From Variovorax gracilis (GTDB lineage Bacteria > Pseudomonadota > Gammaproteobacteria > Burkholderiales > Burkholderiaceae_C): a DNA stretch of 64,000 nt. The stretch covers positions 62,001 to 126,000 of the forward strand of contig NZ_JASZYF010000004.1 of assembly GCF_030317115.1 (NCBI RefSeq). Reading direction: 5' to 3'. Position numbers and translations under genes: made by a program. Below, piece by piece: positions 36,901-43,726 of the stretch (position 1 is the first letter of the stretch; each line of letters starts with the position of its first letter). The notes beneath the pieces are model-generated. The model did not search any database. It was not told where the DNA came from and worked only from the letters and a program-made list of their open reading frames with translations.

Positions 36901-38301
36901 GACCACCGCATTGAAGAGCGCGGCCGTGAGCCATGCAGTCTTGACCGAGTGCTGGGCGATGGTGCGCGCCAGCCCGGCGCCGGTGGGCACCTGTTCGTCG
37001 TGGACCACGCAGATGCCGCCATTCAGCAGCGGGCCCCAGAGTTCGAGCGTGGAGGCATCGAAGCCCAGCGGCGCGGCGTGCAGCATGGCTTCGCCGGGCG
37101 GGAGTTCGACAAAGCGTGCGCCGACCACGAGGCGAAGGATCGAGCGATGGCAGATCTCGATGCCCTTCGGCGTGCCTGTCGAGCCCGAGGTGTACATCAC
37201 GTAGGCGACCGAGTCGCCGCTGGCCGGTGCGGGTGCGAGCGGTGCCGGCGAGGCGTCGTCGTCCCTCGACTCGTCGATCGACAGCAGCGCCCGTCCGGCG
37301 GGGACCAACTGGCGGTGGGCGGCCTGAGTCACGACCAGCACGGCATCGGAATGCGACAGCATGAACGCGATGCGTTCGGCCGGGAAGTCCGGCTGCACCG
37401 GAACGTAGACCGCGCCGGCCTTCAGGACGCCAAGCAGCACGACCACTGCCGCGCCCGACCGGTCGAGCATCACGCCCACTGCGTCTCCGGCGCGGACGCC
37501 GCGCGCTTGCAGCCTGCGCGCCATGCGCTCGGCCCGGTCGGCCAGTTCGCGGTAGCTCAGGGGGCCGTCCTCGCCGATCAGCGCGACGGCGTCGCCGCGT
37601 GCGGCGACCTGCCGGTCGAACATCGCTTGGACCGTGAGCGTCGGGTCGTAGTCGGTAGGCGGAACGTTCCAGACGTCCAGTTGCCGTTGCCGGTCGGATG
37701 CCGGCAGGGTGCGGATCTCGCGCAGCCTCGCCGTGGGCCGTTCCAGCAGATCGGATGCTGTATCTATGAGTGCGGCCAGCAGGCTTTCGACTGCTGCGCT
37801 TTCGAAGGCGGCGGCCGCGGCCGTCAGGTGGAGCGTGGCGCCGGCCGAAGCCGCGCCTAACTGAAGCACCGGGCCCGGGTCGCCGAAGGCGGGCGCGCCG
37901 TCGCGAAGCCACAGGGCAAAGGGTTGCGAATCGCCCGCCGCAACGGTGACAGCGTGGCGACGGGCCTGGTCGACATCCGAGAGCCAGCGGCCGGTGGTCG
38001 CGTCGCCGTCGCAATGGACTGCGACGCTGATCATCCCGGCGGGCGCCATGGACTCATGGAGCGCCACGGCCGTACTGCCCAGCCAGCGCGATTGCAGGAG
38101 GCACCACGCGGCGACGAAAAGCGTGTCCGGCAGCCATCCGGATGTCTGGGCTTCCTCCGACCATTTCGCGGCGAGGGTCGTGGGCAACGCGGCGCTCAGC
38201 GATTGACGGGCCTGCGGCGTGCTGCCGGACGGACGAACGAACAGGTCGATCAGCGAGAGCGCCGCTGCCTCGGGCAATGGTGGGGGAGGCTGTTGTTCCA
38301 T
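30928..38301 (-). CDS. Hybrid NRPS-PKS with aminotransferase: (C)-A-T-KS-AT-ACP-AMT
   Basis: 2457 aa. The first 200 residues look like a degenerate C-domain half without HHxxxDG. Then come A (YTSGSTGTPKG near 370, GYGPTE), T (GGDSL near 760), KS (TACSTS, Cys near 993; HGTAT, NVGH), AT (GHSVGE near 1434, with HAFH suggesting malonyl-CoA), ACP (GLDSL near 1785), an Ala/Pro linker with a Gln/Met stretch, and a GSA-type class III aminotransferase (SEAVMAALRIAR; PLP Lys in TYGKVLGGG near 2242). No KR or DH is present, so the AMT meets the beta-keto group, as in iturin-family synthases. The A-domain pocket reads D-A-L-W-L-G-G-T-F, an aliphatic-type code (tentative). GGAG lies 10 nt before the ATG. 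First gene of the cluster. Confidence 0.94.
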   Translation of the reverse strand: MEQQPPPPLPEAAALSLIDLFVRPSGSTPQARQSLSAALPTTLAAKWSEEAQTSGWLPDTLFVAAWCLLQSRWLGSTAVALHESMAPAGMISVAVHCDGDATTGRWLSDVDQARRHAVTVAAGDSQPFALWLRDGAPAFGDPGPVLQLGAASAGATLHLTAAAAAFESAAVESLLAALIDTASDLLERPTARLREIRTLPASDRQRQLDVWNVPPTDYDPTLTVQAMFDRQVAARGDAVALIGEDGPLSYRELADRAERMARRLQARGVRAGDAVGVMLDRSGAAVVVLLGVLKAGAVYVPVQPDFPAERIAFMLSHSDAVLVVTQAAHRQLVPAGRALLSIDESRDDDASPAPLAPAPASGDSVAYVMYTSGSTGTPKGIEICHRSILRLVVGARFVELPPGEAMLHAAPLGFDASTLELWGPLLNGGICVVHDEQVPTGAGLARTIAQHSVKTAWLTAALFNAVVDDDPAQLAGLRQLLTGGEALSVPHVRRAMAALPALTLINGYGPTECTTFAATHRIPRDLPADARSVPIGLPINDTALRVLSPTMAMLPAGLVGELCIGGRGLARGYLQRPDLSAERFVRDPFGGPDERLYRTGDQARWLPDGTIEYIGRIDGQVKIRGHRIETGEVEAALLAHPGIKSCAVIARADAAGRLRLVAYLVARGAEVPWTALRQHLAERLPEAMLPAAQVWLEQLPVTTNGKLDRRALPEPPRQRPELAQTFEEARDDAERTVCAAFARALGIDQVGRNDNFFDLGGDSLLVLKVLKDLQRGSERRLSTNLFFRQPTPAALAAGMQDSETAMAPREAARPAPQATHDMEPVALIAMAGRFPGAADVEQFWDNLMAGRESITFFDDATLDAGVSAALRADPSYVRARGVIDDIEQFDAAFFGINPKEAELMDPQHRVFLEICWECLERGGYVPDQAPGPVGVYGGMYNATYFQRHVAAHPDLIDMVGDFQVMLGNEKDYITTRVANKLSLTGPAVSVHTACSTSLVAVAQAFHALRTGQCRMALAGGASVTCPPRSGYLYNEGSMLSPDGHTRSFDAKAKGTVFSDGATVVLLKRLSDAIADGDTIYAVLRGAAINNDGGAKASFTAPSVDGQAAVIEAALASAGVEARSISYVETHGTATPMGDPIEVEGLTRAYAAHTADTGFCTIGSLKSNVGHMVTAAGAAGLIKAALSMHAEAIPASLHYESPNPAIDFDASPFRVNHQLRPWPREATPRRAGVSSFGVGGTNAHVIIEEAPLRAPSEPATGPKLLTLSARSPAALAAAATRLADHLDMHRDASLADVAHTLRVGRKQFAHRACVVAESFDGAVAALRTADSAARAGGSVSAWVPQPVFMFPGQGAQYAGMGRTLYAGDAVFRAAFDDCLHAFDGVLGFDLRERMFSDDAAALTPTSVTQPATFALEYSLARQLMSLQVTPAAMIGHSVGEFAAAVLAGVMRLEDAARLVAQRGALMQALPAGTMLSVRLAASELLPLLPEDISLAADNGPAVCVAAGPSDAIESLRAALEAKGIVAKTLQTSHAFHSAMMDAAVAPFEALVRQTALATPSLPIYSTLTGRLLTDEEATDPHYWARHLRETVRFSPAVREVLAQLAHPLFIEIGPRNTLATLVRQHATKAVPAPAASLLPDPAQGESVAWRLAAGRLWAQGVEIDLGALDPRERKHRVRLPTYPFERKRFWVEMATASAASAVPEPVSVPAASAAAPALDASVPSASSVSLPTSIPELTMTVAAVATSAPPAARRASLVTRLRELFENLSGVDMADVEGAAPFVEIGLDSLTLTQAALQVKKNFKVNLTFRQLMESYRSFDALAEFLDATLPPDPVAAVAAPVAVPAAAAVPQQAAPIAMPAMPAMQPVAGLAAGNGTLMQQVIAQQMQLMQQQLALLSAAPLVPVSPALPAPVAEQPTPMATAAATASISPTPAAAEEPTAPLQKYDVKKAFGAIARIHTQSKEPTERQKARLAAFMRRYVERTRSSKAFTERNRPHMADPRVVNGFRPATKEITYQIVIDRSKGSRLWDIDGNEYVDTLNGFGMNLFGWTPDFINDAVRKQLDLGYEIGPQHPLAADVTQLLCDLTGFDRAGLCNTGSEAVMAALRIARTVTGRSTVVLFTGSYHGTFDEVLVRAGRNAKGMSAAPGVLQGMFGDVRVLDYGTPEALEFIRANADDLAAVLVEPVQSRRPDFQPREFLREVRAITEKSETCLIFDEVITGFRCDLGGAQAVFGIRADLATYGKVLGGGFPVGVIAGKRTYMDALDGGPWQYGDDSVPTVGVTYFAGTFVRHPLALAASKAALEFLKKDNNKLQTQLNLHTAAMADELSAFCREVGAPVEIRYFSSLWRVSWLEDHPLQDLLFAMMRSRGVHILDNFPCFMTTAHTQQDIATIKSAFKESIAEMQEAELLPRRAAPKPAFDASNPPVPNARLGRDKDGQPAWFVPDPTAQGKFTKFQA

Positions 38302-38687
38302 GGACTGCTGACTCCGCGAATGAATGGGCCGATGCCCTTCAGGACCCCTGCTTGTTTCAACCGTTACTTCTTTTCGGCTCCAGATGTATCAGAGCGAAGA
38401 GTAGTCACAAAGCGCTCATTTTTCAGCCGAGGCTCCATATTGCCCTCTACAGCGCCCTTGCGCCACCGTACGAAAGCCATGTCAGCCAGCCTATGTCGTT
38501 TGGATGCTTTGCAACACTCGACGCACTTCGTTTCGTTTTCGTCTGCCTGATGCTCGAGAGGGATACGATTCTGCACTCATTTTTACAAAATGAGTACAAA
38601 CGACTGACGTCAATCCTCAGTCCAGATGAGGAAAACGTAGAGAAAAGCAGTAATTTTTCGCGCGATTCGGGCTTGCCTAGCCCGCGC
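38302..38687. other. AT-richer upstream region of the PKS-NRPS cluster
   Basis: 386 bp with lower GC than its surroundings and no convincing gene; the open frames here lack ribosome binding sites. It holds a perfect 9-3-9 palindrome at 38575-38595, and its CTCATTTTT half recurs at 38416-38424. It must contain the cluster promoter unless transcription reads through from the phosphatase gene. The lower GC may mark foreign origin or a silencing region. Confidence 0.6.
38575..38595. promoter_or_regulatory. Candidate operator: 9-bp palindrome arms, 3-bp spacer
   Basis: ACTCATTTT and AAAATGAGT separated by TAC. Perfect dyad symmetry in a 21-bp span, about 275 bp upstream of the PKS-NRPS start and 110 bp downstream of the phosphatase stop. 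It could bind a dimeric regulator. It could also act as a weak hairpin, but it lacks a GC stem. Confidence 0.5.
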
Positions 38688-39356
38688 TCAGGCGGTCGCT
38701 TCGTCCAGCGTCCCGTCGCCCTGCAGGTGGGCGGTGTCGGCCCAGCCGACCAGGGTGAAGCCCTGCGGCGTCCACAGCAGCCGGTTGATGGCCGCGTTGC
38801 CCAGGTGCCAGGTGCGTGGCGCCTGCAGCTCCTGTCTTGTGGCGGCGCGGTAGAGCACGTCCATGACCCCGCCGTGCGCAACCATGACGACGAGTTCGCC
38901 CGGATGCCGGGCCGCGAGCGTGGCCGCGGTGCTCGTCACGCGTTCGCGGAAGGCGAGCAAGGACTCACCTCCCTCGGGCGCGAATTCGGGATCGCGGGTT
39001 CGCCACAGGCGTGCCTGGTCCGGCAGCGCCGCGTCGATGTCGGCAAAGGTGCGGCCCTCGAAGAGGCCGAACGAGCGCTCGCGCAAGCCGGTATCCACCG
39101 TCACCTCGATGCCGTGGCTCCGCGCGATCTCCTCGGCTGTCTGCCGGGCCCGGGCGAGATCGCTGGCATAGATGGCGGTGAGGGGCTCGTCCTGCAGGGC
39201 CTGTGCCACTCGCCGGGCCTGCCACAGGCCGGTGTCGTTGAGCGAGATGTCGAGCTGGCCCTGAATGCGGCTGTCGACGTTCCAGGCGGTTTCTCCATGG
39301 CGGACGGCGATGACGCGGGTGAGCTGCATCCGGGGGATTTTAGGACTGTCGCCCAT
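38688..39356 (-). CDS. Histidine phosphatase family protein (phosphoglycerate mutase-like)
   Basis: 222 aa. The catalytic RHGE motif (VIAVRHGETAWN) and the later HGG (MVAHGGVMDVL) with Glu (LRERSFGLFEG) mark the histidine phosphatase superfamily of the GpmB/CobC type. The substrate cannot be told from sequence: a small phosphorylated metabolite or alpha-ribazole phosphate is possible. AAGG lies 4 nt before the ATG at 39356; a second ATG nine codons in (39329) would leave the family domain intact. It is transcribed toward the PKS-NRPS cluster but 386 bp away, so membership of that operon is doubtful. Confidence 0.88.
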   Translation of the reverse strand: MGDSPKIPRMQLTRVIAVRHGETAWNVDSRIQGQLDISLNDTGLWQARRVAQALQDEPLTAIYASDLARARQTAEEIARSHGIEVTVDTGLRERSFGLFEGRTFADIDAALPDQARLWRTRDPEFAPEGGESLLAFRERVTSTAATLAARHPGELVVMVAHGGVMDVLYRAATRQELQAPRTWHLGNAAINRLLWTPQGFTLVGWADTAHLQGDGTLDEATA

Positions 39357-39835
39357 CGGCCTTGCCGAAATCTGATCTGCGTCGAGAAAATTCGCCCAAA
39401 AAATGGAGAATTGTTTTGGGATTGATGAAATTATGGCCTTGTAGAATTTTCTTCTGATTTCGATGGAGGATTGACGATTTTTTGAAATTGCAATGCAAAA
39501 GAAAAAAGAAAAGAAACGACTGGGTGAGGATTTCTTGAGCGCTTGGCGGCGGGGTTCAAGCTGCTTGCTGCGTCGGAATCCGCGCGGCTGTGCGCTTCAA
39601 AAATCGCCGACGGCAGCCTTGGCCGCGCAGTAGATGGGCGTCTCCCATGTCAGAGGCATGGCTGCCGTGCCCTCAGGCCGGGTGGACCAGCCCGCTGCCT
39701 GAGCTGACGTCTCGTTCGCGGTTTTTCCGCCGCCTCGTCCGGCGGATCAATTCCAAGCCTGTCGAAACTCCAAAACCGTGTCTGGTTGCCTGGTGCATCC
39801 AGTCTCCATCCCTTTCTTAACTACTCGAGGTATTC
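39357..39835. other. Intergenic region before the Ig-like protein gene
   Basis: 479 bp. The first 150 bp are A/T-rich (39370-39520), the rest GC-rich. A 46-codon frame (39493-39633, lysine-rich start MQKKKEKKRL) has no ribosome binding site and is not called. It must carry divergent promoters for the phosphatase and the Ig-like protein genes; no -35/-10 pair is convincing by eye. Confidence 0.45.
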
Positions 39836-40909
39836 ATGTCTTCAAACAAGGCTTCCAATGGTGCAGGCGGAGCAAAAGCAGGTCGAAATGCGCAATTGAA
39901 AAAAGCGGATGCTGCATCGGCCAAAGGCGGAATCGCCGACCGCGGCAGAAAGCTGCGCAAGGTCGTGGATGACGACACGGCGCAGATGACGCCGGAAGAG
40001 GCCCTGCGTGTCTCGGCACAGCGCTCTGGTGCGAGTTTGGGTCCGACCCCGGGTGCGGCCCCCAGTCCGGACGCAAGCAGCAGCGAATTGACGGCCGATG
40101 CGGCCAGTGAAAAGGCTGGCAGTCCTCCCGAGGAACCTGCGCCCATCATGTCCAACCCGGCTGGCGTTGCGCCGGAGGTGGCCGCCGATTCTTCGCCCGG
40201 GAACAGCCCGGAAGGCGGCATCGGGTTCACGCCGCTGATGCTGCTGGGCGGTGTGGCAGCGATCGGGCTCGCCGCGAGTTCTTCAGGCTCCAGCTCTTCA
40301 GCGCCCTACCTTGCCCCGGCGCCGCAGCCCGAACCGACGGCAGCGCCATCCGGTTCGGGAGCGGAGTCCCTCACGCCCGAGCACGCCGAAGCTGCCGCCG
40401 CACGCGAGACCGGCGAGATGCATCTGGCGCTCCATGCGGTGCTGGACTTTGCGGGCGACATCCGGGGCAACATCGCGCGCGATGGCATCTCGGACGAGAG
40501 GCGTCCCGAGGTGCTGGGCACCGGCAAGCCCGGCAGCACTATCACGGTGTATGACGCCGGGGTGATGCTGGGCAGCACCACGGTGGATGCCGAAGGCAAC
40601 TGGACATTCCTGCCGGCAAGCGATCTGGCCGACGGCCAGCACCATCTCACGGCTGTCGCAACGGACTGGAACGGCTGGGCGGCCGGGCCGACCGAACCGT
40701 TCAGTTTCACGGTGGACAGTCCGACGGTCGAACCCGTCCTGTTCGGTGGCGGAGAAATGCCGATCGCTCTGCTGGCGCCTGCCCCGTCGGCACCGGGCGC
40801 CGATTCGGCTGCGCAAGCCGCGCCCGCGCCGAGCAGCAGCGTCTATTCGAACCTCGGCAGCCACACGGTGCCGCTGTTCGAGGAAAAGGGTGCGTTCGTT
40901 CTCCTCTGA
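39836..40909 (+). CDS. Orphan Ig-like (adhesin-type) domain protein
   Basis: 357 aa. A low-complexity, Lys/Ala/Ser-rich N-terminus (1-120) is followed by one hydrophobic segment (GFTPLMLLGGVAAIGLAA, about 128-147) and a Ser/Pro linker. A single bacterial Ig-like domain (about 220-300; GTGKPGSTITVYDAG, WTFLPASDLADGQHHLTA) resembles the repeats of large biofilm adhesins. It ends without RTX repeats or a type I secretion signal that I can recognise. Only one repeat is present, whereas such adhesins usually have many, so this may be a miniature or remnant adhesin. GAGGT lies 6 nt before the ATG, so it is likely expressed. A short hairpin separates it from the convergent DUF4136 gene. Confidence 0.8.
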   Translation: MSSNKASNGAGGAKAGRNAQLKKADAASAKGGIADRGRKLRKVVDDDTAQMTPEEALRVSAQRSGASLGPTPGAAPSPDASSSELTADAASEKAGSPPEEPAPIMSNPAGVAPEVAADSSPGNSPEGGIGFTPLMLLGGVAAIGLAASSSGSSSSAPYLAPAPQPEPTAAPSGSGAESLTPEHAEAAAARETGEMHLALHAVLDFAGDIRGNIARDGISDERRPEVLGTGKPGSTITVYDAGVMLGSTTVDAEGNWTFLPASDLADGQHHLTAVATDWNGWAAGPTEPFSFTVDSPTVEPVLFGGGEMPIALLAPAPSAPGADSAAQAAPAPSSSVYSNLGSHTVPLFEEKGAFVLL

Positions 40910-40932
40910 TAGAAGAGGGCCGCGAGCAGCGG

Positions 40933-40949
40933 GGGGACGGGGCGTCCCC
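40933..40949. terminator. Possible hairpin between convergent genes
   Basis: GGGGAC - loop GGGGC - GTCCCC in the 40-bp gap between the Ig-like protein stop (40909) and the DUF4136 stop (40950). Perfect 6-bp stem but no T tract, so intrinsic termination is uncertain. Confidence 0.4.
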
Positions 40950-41603
40950 TTACTGCTTCGCCGTCGGGATCTCGATGTTGACCCGCCGCAGCCCCTGCGG
41001 CGGATTCGGGAAGCCCTGCAGTGCCGCCTGGAACATGACGGGCAACACGGCCTCGCTCGATGTGTAGGGGCCGTCATTGCGCGCATGCGTTTCGTACACG
41101 ACGCGGTTGGATGGCAGCTCGCGCAGCACGATGCTGACTTCGCGTGCGTACCAAGGGGAGGGCGGCGGGAAGGCAGGCCCATACCAGCCGCTGCCGTACC
41201 AGCCACGGCCACCCCAGCCTCCCCAAGGTCCGCCACCCCAAGGTCCGCCGCCCCATCCGCCGAAGCGGGGGCCGGGTCCCCACCACGGCCCGCCGTAGAA
41301 CCAGGGGTCCGCCCATGGCGACAGTTCGGTCGTCACGCGCGCGTTGATCAGAGCGCTGTAGCGCGGATTCGCGTCGTCGCGCCGCAGGCCCGCACCGTCG
41401 AGCGCGGCGCCCGCCATCGCTTCGAGTTGCTGCTGCATCGCCTCCTCGTACTGCTGCGAAGGCAGGCGCTCGAAGCGATAGGTGGAGGTGGCCGGGACCG
41501 TCTCCATCTTCGAGAAGGTCCTCACGTCGCTGTCCACCACCCAGCGGGTCGCGCAGCCGGTCAGGCTGGCGGCCAGCACGACGGCGGCGAAGGCTAGTTT
41601 CAT
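40950..41603 (-). CDS. DUF4136 lipoprotein with a Gly/Trp/Pro-rich insert
   Basis: 217-aa lipoprotein: signal peptide ending in the lipobox LTGC (Cys at about 17), then the DUF4136 pattern (WVVDSDVRTFSKMETV, TYRFERLPS, and C-terminal VVYETHARNDGPYTS). Residues about 100-150 hold a low-complexity insert with repeated PWGGG/PWGGWGG units encoded by near-identical 15-18-bp DNA repeats, which may vary in copy number. Probably an envelope lipoprotein of unknown function. It follows ttcA by 4 nt on the same strand, so it is likely co-transcribed with the folM-folB-ttcA genes. Confidence 0.87.
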   Translation of the reverse strand: MKLAFAAVVLAASLTGCATRWVVDSDVRTFSKMETVPATSTYRFERLPSQQYEEAMQQQLEAMAGAALDGAGLRRDDANPRYSALINARVTTELSPWADPWFYGGPWWGPGPRFGGWGGGPWGGGPWGGWGGRGWYGSGWYGPAFPPPSPWYAREVSIVLRELPSNRVVYETHARNDGPYTSSEAVLPVMFQAALQGFPNPPQGLRRVNIEIPTAKQ

Positions 41604-41607
41604 GGCG

Positions 41608-42525
41608 TCAGAGTTGCACGATGCGCAGCGGCGAGGGCGTCGCCGGGAATTCGGGCGCGTCGAACGCCTTGTCCCCGTCCGCGTTGGCGATGCCCGTCGT
41701 CTTCAGACCCTTGAAGTCGAACGATGTTCCGTCCAGCAGGTGCGAGGGCACGACGTTCTGCAGCGCGCTGAACATGTTCTCGATGCGGCCCGGGAACTTC
41801 CGGTCCCACTCGCGCAGCATCTCGCCGACCTGCTTGCGCTGCAGGTTCTCCTGGCTGCCGCAGAGCGTGCACGGGATGATCGGGAATTCGCGGTGCTGCG
41901 CCCAGCGGATCAGGTCCTTCTCGGCCACGTAGGCGAGTGGTCGGATCACGATGTGCTTGCCGTCGTCGCTCACCAGCTTGGGCGGCATCGACTTGAGCTT
42001 GGCCGCGAAGAACATGTTGAGGAAGAAGGTCTGCAGCATGTCGTCGCGGTGATGGCCCAGCGCGACCTTGGTGGCGCCGAGTTCATCCGCCACGCGGTAC
42101 AGGATGCCGCGGCGCAGCCGGCTACACAGGCCACAGGTGGTCTTGCCCTCGGGGATGACGCGCTTGACGATCGAATAGGTGTCCTGCTCCTCGATGTGGA
42201 AGGGCACGCCCAGCGCCGTGAGGTAGTCCGGCAGCACGTCTTCCGGAAAACCGGGCTGTTTCTGGTCGAGGTTGACCGCGACGATGTCGAAGTGGATCGG
42301 CGCGCGGGCCCGCAGCTTGAGCAGGATGTCGAGCAGCCCGTAGCTGTCCTTCCCGCCGGAGACGCACACCATGACCTTGTCGCCTTCCTCGATCATGTTG
42401 TAGTCGACGATCGCACGGCCCACCTCGCGGCATAGCCGCTTTTCGAGCTTGTGGGTCTCGCGCTCGATCTTCAAGGTATTGGTGGAAGTGGACGAGGGCG
42501 TCTCGTCGATCCATACGGCACTCAT
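41608..42525 (-). CDS. ttcA: tRNA 2-thiocytidine(32) synthetase TtcA
   Basis: 305-aa PP-loop enzyme that thiolates cytidine 32 in certain tRNAs using an iron-sulfur cluster. The PP-loop [12 protein letters not shown] lies at about 56, the paired cluster cysteines in [13 protein letters not shown] at about 136, and a later CTLCGSQ supplies the third. Normal length. The start abuts the folB stop with no gap, and the DUF4136 gene follows after 4 nt. Operon order folM-folB-ttcA-DUF4136 is inferred from overlaps. Confidence 0.95.
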   Translation of the reverse strand: MSAVWIDETPSSTSTNTLKIERETHKLEKRLCREVGRAIVDYNMIEEGDKVMVCVSGGKDSYGLLDILLKLRARAPIHFDIVAVNLDQKQPGFPEDVLPDYLTALGVPFHIEEQDTYSIVKRVIPEGKTTCGLCSRLRRGILYRVADELGATKVALGHHRDDMLQTFFLNMFFAAKLKSMPPKLVSDDGKHIVIRPLAYVAEKDLIRWAQHREFPIIPCTLCGSQENLQRKQVGEMLREWDRKFPGRIENMFSALQNVVPSHLLDGTSFDFKGLKTTGIANADGDKAFDAPEFPATPSPLRIVQL

Positions 42526-42915
42526 TCACTTGCTCCTGAATACTTCGACGCCCACTGCGTCGCAGTCGGGGTAGACGTCGGGTTTTGCGGTCGACACGCG
42601 CGCGGCCTGGACCTTTGGATGCGCCAGCACCTGCGTGAGGATGTCGTCGCACAGCGTTTCCTGCAAGTGGATGTGGCCCTTGCTCAGGCGCGTGGCGACG
42701 GTGCGGCGGATGAAGTCGTAGTCCACGACCTCGTCGAGTTCGTCCGCCTTCGGCGTCGAGACGTCGAGCGGCACGTAGAGGTCGACATTGATGATCACGC
42801 GCTGCTCGGCGCGCTTCTCGAATTCATGCACGCCGATGTTGATCCACACCTCGTAGTCGCGAAGGAAAACGCGCCGGCACGAGAGCAGCAGGGGGTCGAG
42901 GGCGGCAGTGGTCAT
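42526..42915 (-). CDS. folB: Dihydroneopterin aldolase FolB
   Basis: 129 aa from MTTAALDPLL. Folate pathway enzyme that converts 7,8-dihydroneopterin to 6-hydroxymethyl-7,8-dihydropterin and glycolaldehyde. Family features: VFLRDYEVWINIGVHEFEK (the pterin-binding strand), RVIINVDLYV, a DEVVDYDFIRR segment, and Lys/Glu residues near the C-terminus (KPDVYPDCDAVGVEV). Start ATGA overlaps the stop of the pteridine-reductase-like gene; a longer upstream reading in the same frame is a shadow of that gene. Confidence 0.92.
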   Translation of the reverse strand: MTTAALDPLLLSCRRVFLRDYEVWINIGVHEFEKRAEQRVIINVDLYVPLDVSTPKADELDEVVDYDFIRRTVATRLSKGHIHLQETLCDDILTQVLAHPKVQAARVSTAKPDVYPDCDAVGVEVFRSK

Positions 42916-43709
42916 GAGGCGGATGCTTTCAGCAGGTCGTCGACGACGAACATGATGTCGCGCGGCAGCGGCACCAGGTGCTGGCCGTTGTCGACGCAAA
43001 GGGTGGTGCCGGTCACGCTGGGCGTGCCGGCCAGGAAGACACAGGCATTCGCGACGTCGGCGGGATCGATGGGGCGGCGCAGCAGGTTGGCGCGCGAAGC
43101 CTGTGCGAAGTTGGCCTCGGTTTGCGGGCCGCTCCGGTAGAGGATGCCCGGCGCGACGCCGCACACGCGCACCGTCGGTGCCAGCGACTGTGCTTGCAGG
43201 GCAACCGCACGTTCCAGCGCGAGCTTGGACACGGTGTACGAGAAATAGTCGGGGTTCAGGTTGTAGACCTTCTGGTCCAGCACGTGGATCGCGCAGCGGT
43301 CGATGCCGTCGCCCGCCGTCGCGCTGCGCGCGAGCAGCCGCGCGAAGGAAAGCGGCGCGATCAGGTTCACGCCGATCTGGCGCATCGCCGCGTCGGCCTC
43401 GAAGTCGAGGCCGGTGTCGGGTTCGAAGGCAGAGGCGTTGTTGACGATGCACCCCAGCGCGCCCTTGGCCGAAATCTGCTCGACCAGCGCCCTGCGGTTG
43501 TCCTCGGCGGCGATGTCGGCTTCGATGGCGTTCGCGTCATGGCCTTCGTCGCGCAGGCGCGCGCACAATGCCAGCGCCTGGGTCCGCGATTCGCGGTACT
43601 GGCACCACACCCCCCAGCCCGCGCGCGCGAAAGCCTCGCAGACAGCGGCGCCGAGCCGCTGGCCGCCGCCCGTCACGAGCACGCCGAGACGCGGGGTCGA
43701 GTCAATCAT
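42912..43709 (-). CDS. Short-chain dehydrogenase, FolM/pteridine reductase-like
   Basis: 265-aa SDR. The cofactor motif TGGGQRLGAA (the TGxxxRxG form seen in pteridine reductases), NNAS and the catalytic FSYTVSKLALE (Tyr-x3-Lys) are all present. Together with its 4-nt overlap with folB this suggests a dihydromonapterin/dihydrofolate reductase of the FolM type, giving tetrahydropterin or a backup for FolA. It is divergent from the MidA methyltransferase gene with only 17 bp between the two start codons. Confidence 0.86.
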   Translation of the reverse strand: MIDSTPRLGVLVTGGGQRLGAAVCEAFARAGWGVWCQYRESRTQALALCARLRDEGHDANAIEADIAAEDNRRALVEQISAKGALGCIVNNASAFEPDTGLDFEADAAMRQIGVNLIAPLSFARLLARSATAGDGIDRCAIHVLDQKVYNLNPDYFSYTVSKLALERAVALQAQSLAPTVRVCGVAPGILYRSGPQTEANFAQASRANLLRRPIDPADVANACVFLAGTPSVTGTTLCVDNGQHLVPLPRDIMFVVDDLLKASAS

Positions 43710-43726
43710 CCTGATAAATTTCCGTA

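Noticed and set aside
31345-37860. Over 2000-codon open frame opposite the PKS-NRPS gene
   Set aside because: Shadow caused by G/C at the third codon position; no domains and no ribosome binding site.
38364-38576. 70-codon frame (GTG start) with CVECC cysteines in the PKS-NRPS leader
   Set aside because: No ribosome binding site and no recognisable product; overlaps the palindrome. A regulatory region is more likely.
39493-39633. 46-codon Lys/Arg-rich frame before the Ig-like gene
   Set aside because: No ribosome binding site at usable distance and no similarity; may be chance.
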